DNA of 64,000 nucleotides from contig NZ_MRAV01000001.1 in the NCBI RefSeq assembly GCF_002752355.1, positions 124,001 to 188,000 on the forward strand, given 5' to 3'. The notes below the pieces were generated by a model. The model worked only from the letters and a program-made list of their open reading frames with translations, did not search any database and was not told the origin of the DNA. How positions within the stretch are numbered: the first letter of the stretch is position 1; every line of letters begins with the position of its first letter. This DNA is from Leucobacter sp. OLIS6. Lineage in GTDB: Bacteria > Actinomycetota > Actinomycetes > Actinomycetales > Microbacteriaceae. The position numbers were made by a program, and so were the translations under genes. Below are positions 17,635-25,083 of the stretch, piece by piece.

Positions 17635-18861
17635 CTACTCGTGAGCGGGAGCGAGCAGCTCGGGATCCTGCTCGGGATCCGTGCCGGACCCGGTGCCCGG
17701 CCCTCCACGGCCGATGAGCGCGATCACGGGGAACAGGAACACCGTGAGCATGGCGGCGCCGACCATCGCGGCGGCGGTGCCGGTGTCGAGCACGCCCGTC
17801 TTCGTGCCGATCCCGGTGACCGCGATGACGAGCGGCAGCGTGGTCGCGGTGAAGAACGCGCTGCTGCGTCGGTCGGCTGCGGAGGATCCCGGATCCACCG
17901 TCCACAGCGCGGCCAGTCCGCGCACGAGCAGCATCGCGATGAGGAAGACGGGGATCAGGAGCAGTGCGCGCCGATCCTGCAGCAGCGACGCGAGCGGGAA
18001 CGAGACGCCGGTCGCGACGAAGAAGATCGGCACGAAGAACCCGAAGGCGATCGATTCGAGCTTCGCCTCGACGACCTCCAGGTGCTCGGGATCGCCGCCA
18101 CGCAGCACCACCCGCGCGAGCAGGCCCGCGGTGAACGCGCCGAGCAGGAAGTCGACGCCGAGCAGGAGCGCGAGCACGACGAGTACCGCGAGGATCGCGA
18201 TGACGAGGCGCACCGCGAACTGTCCGCTGGTGCGCAGCGTGGCCGCGACGACACGGTGCAGCCAGTCGCGGCTGCCGTGCGAGGCGAGTCGGAACGCGAG
18301 GGCGGTCACGCCCGCGAAGACGAGCAGCGTGGCGAGACCCGCGATCGGCTGTCGGCCGCTGAAGAAGATCGAGATCGCCACGAGGGGCGCGAACTCGCCG
18401 ATGGCGCCCGCCGATGAGAGCGCCGAACCGAGCGGGGTGCGCAGGATCCCCGAGTCGCGCAGCATGGGCATGATGGTGCCGAGCGCGGTGCCGGTCAGCG
18501 CGATGCCGATGAGCAGCGCGGCACCGGGTTCCGGTGCGATGAGGAAACCCGCACCGAGGGCGAGCACGGCCGAGGCACCCCACCCGGCGAGGGCGCGCTT
18601 GCCGCGATGGCCGAGCAGGGAGGCCGGTTCGATCTCGTTGCCGGCCATGAAGAAGAGCATCGCGAGACCGAGCTGCGAGAGCGCGTCGAGCAGCGGACCG
18701 TCGGCCACCCAGCCGAGGCCGCTCGGGCCGACGAGCATGCCGAGCGCGACCTCGAAGACGACGAGCGGGACGACGAGCGCGCGCGATACGACGCGCGCGA
18801 GCAGCGGCGCGACCACCGCGATGAGCGGCACCACGAGCAGCGTGACGGGAGCGTTCTCCAT
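17635..18861 (-). CDS. CPA2-type cation:proton antiporter
   Basis: A 408-residue membrane protein with about twelve hydrophobic helices, matching the Na+/H+ exchanger (KefB-like) family: GMLVGPSGLGW, LGLAMLFFMAGNEIEP and the central GVDFLLGAFTAGLLARV region. It lacks a C-terminal TrkA-N domain, so it is a pore-only member. It likely exchanges Na+ or K+ for protons. It is the last gene of a leftward run with LtrA and the HhH-GPD protein (gaps of 13 and 1 bases). Confidence 0.85.
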   Translation of the reverse strand: MENAPVTLLVVPLIAVVAPLLARVVSRALVVPLVVFEVALGMLVGPSGLGWVADGPLLDALSQLGLAMLFFMAGNEIEPASLLGHRGKRALAGWGASAVLALGAGFLIAPEPGAALLIGIALTGTALGTIMPMLRDSGILRTPLGSALSSAGAIGEFAPLVAISIFFSGRQPIAGLATLLVFAGVTALAFRLASHGSRDWLHRVVAATLRTSGQFAVRLVIAILAVLVVLALLLGVDFLLGAFTAGLLARVVLRGGDPEHLEVVEAKLESIAFGFFVPIFFVATGVSFPLASLLQDRRALLLIPVFLIAMLLVRGLAALWTVDPGSSAADRRSSAFFTATTLPLVIAVTGIGTKTGVLDTGTAAAMVGAAMLTVFLFPVIALIGRGGPGTGSGTDPEQDPELLAPAHE

Positions 18862-18874
18862 GGGACTCCGTGTC

Positions 18875-20044
18875 TCAGTGGGAGACCCGGTGGCGCTCGA
18901 CGAGCACCACGAGGCCGGCCATGACGAGCGCGGCGAAGACGATCGGCGCGGGCAGGAACGCGCAGGCGGCGATCGCGATCGCGCCGAGCGGCACGAGCAC
19001 CTTCGTCGTGCCCTCCAGGTTGTGCCGGAGGATCAGGAACCAGACGCCGAGCACGAAGATGCCGATCGGTACCGTGAGCGTCGCCGCCGACGTGACGGGG
19101 TCGAGCGCGCTCTCGCCCATCTGCGACGACAGCAGCACGGTGATGCCCGCCGAGAACGCGCCGGCCGCGGCGAAGACGAAGTAGTGCCCGTAGCCGAATG
19201 TGAGAGCGCTGCGGAGGTGGTCGAGACGTTCGGTGACCTCGGTGGCGAAGTAGAGCCACCACATGCCCGCAGCGAGCACGAGGCCCGCGAAGCCGGTCAC
19301 GACGAGCTGGCCGAGATGGTGCGATCCGTCGGCGACCTCGACCACGGCCGTGGTCGAAGCCAGCACGGATTCGCCGAGCACGATGAGGGTGAACGAGCCG
19401 TAGCGATCGGCGATGTGCGCGGAATGCCACGGCGTCTTGCTCGCCGACTCGGCCCAGACCGGCACGGCGAGCTCGCACAGCACCAGCAGCAGGAACACCG
19501 GGATATGGAGGCTGGGCGAGATCCAGGGGAAGCCGATCCAGAGGATCTGGCAGATCACGACTCCGGCCGCGTACCGGAGCGCGGTGCGCCGCATCTCGGG
19601 ATGGCTGCGCGAGGCGCGCAACCACTGCGTGACGAGGGCGAGGCGCATGATCACGTAGCCGAGGATCAGGACCCGGTAGTCGCCCTCCTCCATCGCCGCC
19701 TTGATGCCCGTGGCGAGCACGAGCACGCCGGCCATCTGGGTGAGGGTCAGCACCCGGTAGAACCAGTCGTCCACGTCGAACGCGCTCGCGAACCACGTGA
19801 AGTTCATCCACGCCCACCAGATGCCGAAGAAGGTGAGGAGGTATGCGACCACCCCCGCCCCGAGGCTCCCGTGGACCTCGATCTCGTGCAGCCGAGCAGA
19901 GCTGAACGAGACGGCGACGACGAAGATCAGGTCGAAGAACAGCTCGAGCGGGCTTGCCGCGCGGAACACCTGGGCGGGATCGCGGGGGCGCATGCGCGTG
20001 AGGCCGAAGCCTCCGCGGGCGTCGGCAGCGGTGTCGCCGGTCAT
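18875..20044 (-). CDS. Low temperature requirement protein A (LtrA) family membrane protein
   Basis: A 389-residue protein with about ten to twelve hydrophobic segments. The N-terminal ASPLELFFDLIFVVAVS, the later WWAWMNFTWFASAFD and DRYGSFTLIVLGESVLA are the LtrA signature. The family is named for cold-sensitive Listeria growth, but its biochemical role is unknown. ATG 20044 lies one base after the upstream repair gene stop, so it is translated from the same message. Confidence 0.85.
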   Translation of the reverse strand: MTGDTAADARGGFGLTRMRPRDPAQVFRAASPLELFFDLIFVVAVSFSSARLHEIEVHGSLGAGVVAYLLTFFGIWWAWMNFTWFASAFDVDDWFYRVLTLTQMAGVLVLATGIKAAMEEGDYRVLILGYVIMRLALVTQWLRASRSHPEMRRTALRYAAGVVICQILWIGFPWISPSLHIPVFLLLVLCELAVPVWAESASKTPWHSAHIADRYGSFTLIVLGESVLASTTAVVEVADGSHHLGQLVVTGFAGLVLAAGMWWLYFATEVTERLDHLRSALTFGYGHYFVFAAAGAFSAGITVLLSSQMGESALDPVTSAATLTVPIGIFVLGVWFLILRHNLEGTTKVLVPLGAIAIAACAFLPAPIVFAALVMAGLVVLVERHRVSH

Positions 20045-20045
20045 G

Positions 20046-20615
20046 TCAGCCCTTCTTGGCCGCGGCCTTGGCGGCGCGCTTCGATTCGCGCACGAGCGCG
20101 AGCGTCTCGGGCGAGACGATATCGGCGACGCTGCGCATCGACCCCTCCTCGCCGTAGGGCGCCGAGGCCTCTCGCCAGCCGGCGCCGTCGAAGCCGCACT
20201 GCTTGCCGAGCAGCGCGAGGAAGATCTTCGCCTTCTGGTCACCGAACCCCGGCAGCGACTTCAGTCGCTTGAACACGGTCGGTCCGTCGGGGGCGCCCTC
20301 GGTCCAGATCGTCTCGGCGCGCCCGCCCCAGTCGTCGACCAGGACCCGGCAGAGCGTCTGCACGCGCCCCGCCATGGAGCCGGGGAAGCGGTGCACCGCG
20401 GGGGATTCGCGGAACGCCTCGACCACCGAGTCGGGGTCGGCTCCGGCGAGGGCCGCGGCATCGACGGTTCCGAGCCGCTCCTTGATCTTGAGGGGGCCCG
20501 AGAACGCGACCTCCATCGCGACCTGCTGGTCGAGCAGCATGCCGATGAGGAGCGCCGTCGGCTCGTCGCTGAGCAGGGCGTCGGCTGCGGGATCGTCGGT
20601 GAGGTGGATGGCCAT
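20046..20615 (-). CDS. HhH-GPD-type base excision DNA repair family protein
   Basis: A 189-residue protein with LIGMLLDQQVAMEVAFSGP near residue 20 and the helix-hairpin-helix LPGFGDQKAKIFLALLGKQ around residues 120-138. It resembles the short actinobacterial HhH-GPD proteins annotated as DNA glycosylase-like. The basic tail is rich in Lys/Ala. ATG 20615 was chosen over an upstream extension because family members begin near this point. It heads a three-gene leftward operon with LtrA and the antiporter. Confidence 0.8.
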   Translation of the reverse strand: MAIHLTDDPAADALLSDEPTALLIGMLLDQQVAMEVAFSGPLKIKERLGTVDAAALAGADPDSVVEAFRESPAVHRFPGSMAGRVQTLCRVLVDDWGGRAETIWTEGAPDGPTVFKRLKSLPGFGDQKAKIFLALLGKQCGFDGAGWREASAPYGEEGSMRSVADIVSPETLALVRESKRAAKAAAKKG

Positions 20616-20720
20616 GGGAACAGTGTGGCACCGGATCCACGGCTCGACCAGCACCGCGACCCCTGCGCGGGTGGCGCGGTGTGTGGGCTTCGCGCCTGTT
20701 CGGGCCTCGCTGTGCGCTGC

Positions 20721-20776
20721 CGACCGGACCCAAATGAACCGTTCCGAGACCGGAACGGTTCATTTGGGTCCGGTCG
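20721..20776. repeat. Perfect 26-bp inverted repeat between divergent genes
   Basis: Left arm 20721-20746 and right arm 20751-20776 are exact reverse complements, separated only by AGAC. The arms contain CCCAAATGAACCGTTCCG and its complement. It lies between two divergently transcribed genes (HhH-GPD leftward, antitoxin rightward), so it is not in a normal terminator position. It could be a repetitive extragenic palindrome, a small non-autonomous element, or a site bound by a symmetric regulator. Confidence 0.85.
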
Positions 20777-20855
20777 TGGGGAAGGCGAGGGTTCGGTCGG
20801 GGGGGGGCGTCCTCGGGAACGGAATGCCCCGGTCTCATGTGGATACCTGCTGATT

Positions 20856-20877
20856 CGAGATCTCGGCGGCGTACACT
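20856..20877 (+). promoter_or_regulatory. Probable leaderless toxin-antitoxin promoter with operator
   Basis: A -10-like TACACT (20872-20877) ends six bases before the antitoxin ATG at 20884. A CGAGATCTCG palindrome (20856-20865) lies in the spacer, fitting autorepression by the antitoxin. No clear -35 box is visible. Confidence 0.45.
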
Positions 20878-20883
20878 CGGATC

Positions 20884-21120
20884 ATGGCACCGGATACGGC
20901 AACTCTGATTCGAGACGGACTCGCTCTCGACATCGATCAGCGCGCCCTTCTGGTGAACGCGCTGCTGGAGAGCCTCCACGAAGCGGCTGGATCGAGCGGG
21001 TCCCAGGCAGCGTGGCGTGCAGCAGCATCCCGGCGGTTGGCGGGGGTCCGATCCGGTCAGGTCGAACTGACGAATGCCGATGAGCACTACGCCAGTCTGC
21101 GTGACTCGCTGACTGCATGA
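20884..21120 (+). CDS. Addiction-module antitoxin
   Basis: A 78-residue protein resembling the family of small addiction-module proteins: DIDQRALLVNALLESLHEA in the first half, then a helical region ending in YASLRDSLTA. Its stop overlaps the toxin start (ATGA). By position and size it is the antitoxin that neutralises the RelE/ParE-like toxin and represses the pair. Confidence 0.75.
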   Translation: MAPDTATLIRDGLALDIDQRALLVNALLESLHEAAGSSGSQAAWRAAASRRLAGVRSGQVELTNADEHYASLRDSLTA

Positions 21121-21440
21121 CGGCGGCGCAATGGGAGCACCCGGACGCCGTTGAAGAGTTCGATGCCGCGGCCCATTGGTATGAATCGCAGAGGCCAGGC
21201 ACGGGCCTCAAACTTCTTGACCGGGCGCGTGAGGCACGCCGAGAGATCGCGGACTGGCCGGACGCCGCCCGCCTCTTCGCCAGGACCGACGACGGCGCCG
21301 TGATCCGGAGCAAGGACATTCGCGGTTTTCCGTATCGAATCCTGTATGCGCTTCTGCCGGATGCCATTGTGATTGTCGCCTACGCGCACGAGCACCGAAA
21401 GCCCGGGTACTGGGCTCGTCGCATTGCGAGCTCGGCCTAG
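21117..21440 (+). CDS. RelE/ParE-superfamily toxin
   Basis: A 107-residue protein with the RelE/ParE fold pattern: HPDAVEEFDAAAHWYESQRPG, a helix GLKLLDRAREARREIADWP, and the strand pair FPYRILYALLPDAIVIVAYAHEHRKPGYW. ParE-like members poison gyrase; RelE-like members cut mRNA on the ribosome. The sequence does not decide which. Translationally coupled to the antitoxin. Confidence 0.85.
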   Translation: MTAAQWEHPDAVEEFDAAAHWYESQRPGTGLKLLDRAREARREIADWPDAARLFARTDDGAVIRSKDIRGFPYRILYALLPDAIVIVAYAHEHRKPGYWARRIASSA

Positions 21441-21497
21441 AGACCGCTCGCGTTTCGACTTGCATCGGTCAATGTCGGTGGTGATTGCTACGTTCAG

Positions 21498-21521
21498 TCT
21501 GCTTGCGAAGTGGCAAGCAGA
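21498..21521 (+). terminator. Small hairpin ahead of the 71-residue protein gene
   Basis: TCTGCTTGC (21498-21506) pairs with GCAAGCAGA (21513-21521). It may end the toxin-antitoxin transcript or shape the leader of the following gene, whose GGAGA ribosome site starts three bases later. Confidence 0.45.
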
Positions 21522-21533
21522 TTGGAGAATTCA

Positions 21534-21749
21534 ATGCCGAACTATGTAGTGAATAAGGTGCCTCAGGGAGGCACTCGAGACCATGAGGTTCATGATCGGG
21601 ATTCCTGGAGAGGATGCGTTCCTGCTCTGGGTAACCAGGTTGATCTGGGCTATCACGCAAGCTGCGACACCGCGGTGCAGCAAGCTCGTGCTTACTACCC
21701 GACCGCCGACGGGTGCTACTACTGCGCGCCCGCTTGCCACACCTCGTAG
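21534..21749 (+). CDS. Small conserved protein with C-terminal Cys motif (71 residues)
   Basis: ATG 21534 follows GGAGA at a good distance. The product starts MPNYVVNKVPQGG and contains DHEVHDRDSW, LGYHASCDTAVQQAR and a final CYYCAPACHTS. I recall small proteins with this architecture (N-terminal YVVN, D.EVH, C-terminal CYYC..ACHT) in many bacteria, generally of unknown function. The four cysteines and histidines suggest metal binding. It lacks a signal peptide and sits alone between hairpins. Confidence 0.75.
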   Translation: MPNYVVNKVPQGGTRDHEVHDRDSWRGCVPALGNQVDLGYHASCDTAVQQARAYYPTADGCYYCAPACHTS

Positions 21750-21759
21750 TAGCCCGAGC

Positions 21760-21790
21760 CTGCTGGGTCCCCGAGCCGGGGACCCAGCAG
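21760..21790. terminator. Bidirectional hairpin terminator
   Basis: A perfect 13-bp stem (CTGCTGGGTCCCC, 21760-21772, with 21778-21790) with loop GAGCC lies between the small protein gene and the convergent MFS gene. Confidence 0.8.
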
Positions 21791-21792
21791 CC

Positions 21793-23055
21793 TCACCGCA
21801 CCGAGCGCACCTTCGCGACCGCGAGCGCGCCCGCGAACGCGAACACCCCCGCCATGAGGAACAGGCCAGTGAAGCCCGCGACGAACACCATGAGCGCCCC
21901 GAACAGGGGAGCCGCCGCCTGCGGCACGGCGGTCGCGATGTTCATGATCCCGAGGTCCTTGCCGCGGGTCTCGGGGTCGGGCAGCACCTGCGTCGCGAGC
22001 GCCTGGTCGACGGCGAGGAAGCAGCCGTAGCCAAGGCCGAGCAGCCCGGCCGCCACGAGCGTCGTCGCGAACGTCGGCACGAAGGCGAGCAGCAGCGCCG
22101 CGACCGCCTGCAGCGTCGACGAGAGGAACACGAACGACTTGCGCCGTCCCAGCGCATCGGAGAGCCGGCCGAGGGTGAGCGCGGCGATGATCACGAACAC
22201 CATGTAGACGAGCACCGCGATCACGAGATCGTCCTCGGCGTTCTCGTCACCGAGTCCGAACTCCAGGAAGTAGAGCAGCAGGCTCGTGCCGAACGCGTTT
22301 CCGAAGTTCACGAGCACGCGGCTGAGCAGCGTCCAGCCGAAATCCGGGTACTGCCGCGGGCTGATCCAGAGCGAATCGAGCATGCCTCGCGGGGTCCACG
22401 GCTCCCGCTGGTCCGGCCGCAGCACGGCGTCGGGGCGCAGCAGGAACGGCACCACCAGCACCAGTAGCAGGATCGCCACCACCGCGTACCCGAGGAACGT
22501 GCCGAGCGACAGCATGGTCACGAGCAGGATCCCGGCGATGATGCCGATCGCTTGCGGAGCCGAGAGCCAGCCCGACACAGTGCCGCGCTGTCCGACGGGC
22601 ACCTGGTCGCTGATGGTCGCGGTGAGCGCCGCGGTCAGCACGCAGAACCCGATGATCGCCAGCGACCAGAACACCCCGATCCCGAGGAGGGAGTGCTGCG
22701 CGCCGAGCAGCAGGAGCGAGAGCGCGAAAAGCAGCGCCCCGGCCGCGATCCACGGGCGGCGCCGACCGAAGCGGCTCGTCGTCCGATCCGAGAGCGCACC
22801 GGTGACGGGGAACGCGACGATCGCGCACAGCGCCGAGATCCCCGAGATCACCCCGAAGGCGAGGACGTTCTGCACCCAATCGGTCGTGCGCAGCTCCGCC
22901 TGGATCTGCGCCGGCAGCAGTAGCTGCACGGGCGTGAGCTGCGCCATCCACACCCCGAACCAGGCGAGCGCGAACGCGGCCACCCATCCGCCGCTCACCC
23001 GACGGGTGGGCTCGGCGAAGACATCGACGGTCGTCCGGATCGAAGAAGAGGCCAT
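21793..23055 (-). CDS. MFS transporter, SLC45/GPH-like
   Basis: A 420-residue transporter with about twelve hydrophobic helices. The loop between helices 2 and 3 reads SDRTTSRFGRRRPWI, typical of the SLC45/GPH sugar:cation symporter branch; a second SDALGRRKS follows helix 8. ATG 23055 was chosen because CAGGAG stands just upstream; a GTG 15 bases earlier is also in frame. It probably moves a sugar or glycoside; the substrate is unknown. Transcribed alone and towards the small protein gene. Confidence 0.8.
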   Translation of the reverse strand: MASSSIRTTVDVFAEPTRRVSGGWVAAFALAWFGVWMAQLTPVQLLLPAQIQAELRTTDWVQNVLAFGVISGISALCAIVAFPVTGALSDRTTSRFGRRRPWIAAGALLFALSLLLLGAQHSLLGIGVFWSLAIIGFCVLTAALTATISDQVPVGQRGTVSGWLSAPQAIGIIAGILLVTMLSLGTFLGYAVVAILLLVLVVPFLLRPDAVLRPDQREPWTPRGMLDSLWISPRQYPDFGWTLLSRVLVNFGNAFGTSLLLYFLEFGLGDENAEDDLVIAVLVYMVFVIIAALTLGRLSDALGRRKSFVFLSSTLQAVAALLLAFVPTFATTLVAAGLLGLGYGCFLAVDQALATQVLPDPETRGKDLGIMNIATAVPQAAAPLFGALMVFVAGFTGLFLMAGVFAFAGALAVAKVRSVR

Positions 23056-23092
23056 GGGCTGCTCCTGCACGTCATTGGGCGGAGCCGCGCGG

Positions 23093-24571
23093 CTACGCTG
23101 GCGACAGCGTACTCCCCGAACGCAGCGAACGGGTCGCTCGCAACGCCGTGCCCACCCCGATGAACGCGAGCACGGCGACTCCGGCTCCCATGACCGCTGC
23201 GGAGGTCGCGGCCGCGCTCGCCGCAGTCGCGGCGGGGGCCGCGGATCCGAGGGCGGAGCCGAGCGAGACGAGCACGCCGATGAGCGCCGAGAACACCGCG
23301 TTCGAGATGAGCTGGGCCGTGCTCACACCGGCCGCGGCCTTCGCGCTCTCCTCGGGCGTCGCCGCACTGCGCAGCGCGGCGACGCTGAGGTGGGGGAACG
23401 CGAGGCCGATGCCAGATCCGGCGAGCACGAGCGCGACGGCCCAGCCCCAGGCCGAGCCGGTGCTCGCGCCGGTCAGTTGCAGCAGCGCGTACCCGCCGAA
23501 GCCGAGCACCATGAGTACGGGACCGAGCACCATGGCCCGGCGGCGCCCCCGATCCGATTCGATGCTCACGCTGAAGATCTGGACGAAGCTCCAGCCGACC
23601 GAGACGGTCGCACCGAGGAGACCCGCGGGGAGTTCCGGCAGCCCGGCGATCTCCTGCCCGAATCGGGGCAGGTACACCTCGAGCATCGCGCCGGCGCTGG
23701 CGATGCCGAGCGTGAGGTAGATCCACTTCAGCGGGTTGCCGCGGCGGTAGGTGAACGCGGGCAGCACTGATGAGGACGCGCGGCGGTCGAGCAGCACGAA
23801 TCCGAGGATCAGGGCGGCGCCCCCGAGGATCGCGCCGGCGGTCGCGGGGCCGGGCGGCACGATCGAGGCGATGCTGAAGGCTGCCGCCGCGAGCACGAGC
23901 GCGGACAGCGAGGCGATGGGGAATCGGCCGTTCGGGTGCGCGGGCCCGCGGCCGGCCGGCAGGGCGCGCAGCGCGAGCACGCCGAGGAGGAACGAGACGG
24001 CGGCGCGCAGCGCGAACGCCCAGCGCCAGATTCCGAGCTGCGCGAAGAGCCCGCCGAGCGCGGGCCCGATGAGCGTGCCGACGCCCCACATCGCCGAGAT
24101 GAGGCCGGTCGCGCGGGTCCAGAGGTGCTCGGGCAGGGCCTGACGGATCACGGCGTAGCCGAGACCGGCGAGGAGCCCGCCGCCGAGCCCTTGGGCGACG
24201 CGCATCGCGAGGAAGAATTCCATGCTCGGGGCGAGGGCGGCGCCGAGCGTTCCGGTGCCGAACACCGCGAATGCGAGGAGATAGCCGCGGGCGGCGCCGA
24301 AGCGGCCGAGCACGCGCGTCACGAGCATCGATGCGAGCACGGAGGCGATGAGGAACGCGGTGACGACCCAGGCGAAGTACTCGGACCCGCCGACCTCGGC
24401 GATCGTCGAGGGGAGCAGCGCGGCGGTGAAGAAGGTGTTCATTGCATACATCGCGACGCCGCCGGCGAGCACGAGGGCGGCGGCGAGGTGCGCTCCGCTG
24501 AAGAGTTCGCGCCAGCTGCCGGAGTCGATCCGGGGCTCGGCGATCGGGATCGTGCGGGAAGGAGTGTCCAT
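23093..24571 (-). CDS. MFS multidrug-type transporter under SoxR control
   Basis: A 492-residue major facilitator with fourteen-helix-like layout: N-terminal AMYAMNTFFTAALLPSTIAEVGG, motif-A-like region around RVLGRFGAARGY, and motif C-like GVGTLIGPALGG. These suit a DHA2-type drug:proton antiporter. A MerR/SoxR-type operator with a 19-base promoter spacer lies 16 bases upstream, so export of redox-active compounds is the likely role. The predicted -10 ends seven bases before the ATG, so the mRNA is probably leaderless. Confidence 0.85.
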   Translation of the reverse strand: MDTPSRTIPIAEPRIDSGSWRELFSGAHLAAALVLAGGVAMYAMNTFFTAALLPSTIAEVGGSEYFAWVVTAFLIASVLASMLVTRVLGRFGAARGYLLAFAVFGTGTLGAALAPSMEFFLAMRVAQGLGGGLLAGLGYAVIRQALPEHLWTRATGLISAMWGVGTLIGPALGGLFAQLGIWRWAFALRAAVSFLLGVLALRALPAGRGPAHPNGRFPIASLSALVLAAAAFSIASIVPPGPATAGAILGGAALILGFVLLDRRASSSVLPAFTYRRGNPLKWIYLTLGIASAGAMLEVYLPRFGQEIAGLPELPAGLLGATVSVGWSFVQIFSVSIESDRGRRRAMVLGPVLMVLGFGGYALLQLTGASTGSAWGWAVALVLAGSGIGLAFPHLSVAALRSAATPEESAKAAAGVSTAQLISNAVFSALIGVLVSLGSALGSAAPAATAASAAATSAAVMGAGVAVLAFIGVGTALRATRSLRSGSTLSPA

Positions 24572-24586
24572 GGAGATGACGGTAGA

Positions 24587-24606
24587 ACCTCAAGTGAAGT
24601 TGAGGT
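24587..24606 (-). promoter_or_regulatory. SoxR operator of the MFS gene
   Basis: ACCTCAAGTGAAGTTGAGGT is a near copy of the SoxR box ahead of the ferredoxin operon at 56546-56565. On the minus strand it lies between TTGACC and TACCGT with a 19-base spacer, the long spacing that MerR-family activators correct. The TACCGT ends seven bases before the start codon. Confidence 0.8.
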
Positions 24607-25083
24607 CAAGTCCGGTTCGGCGGATGCGCGCGACCGGCGCGTCCCCCGTTCGGGGGTCATTTCGGATCGAAGCGACGCGGTGGGATCGGACGGCGACTAC
24701 GTTCAACGGTGAGTTCTGCCGTCACCGTGAGTCGGGGATCGTCCGTCGCCGACGGGAGGTCCCTGATTCGCGGAGCGTGTCGGGTGCGACCCGGCGCGAC
24801 TGCGGCGATGACGTCCGATGGCGGAGTGCGGGAGTTCGTGTCCGCACTCGGCCACCGGTTCGACCGCCGATCCCGTCCCCGAGACGGGTCGGCGGTGGTT
24901 CGGCCGTGTCAGGCACCCCCTCTGCGCAGCACGGCCACGAACGGTCGATCGCGTCGGCGCACCGCCGGAGCGATCGGCCGTTCAGCCGCTCGGGGGAACC
25001 GGTCTCCCGGAGGACGCCTTGCTGCGGTACTGTCCATCCGGGGACGCTGGTGCGCGCGGGGGCGCGCCGATGCAGGGGGATAC
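24607..25083. other. Intergenic stretch without recognisable gene
   Basis: About 480 bases between the SoxR-controlled MFS gene and the histidine kinase. Frames are open on both strands because of the high GC content, but none has a convincing ribosome site or recognisable product. It should contain the kinase promoter; I see no clear -35/-10 pair or riboswitch. Confidence 0.5.
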
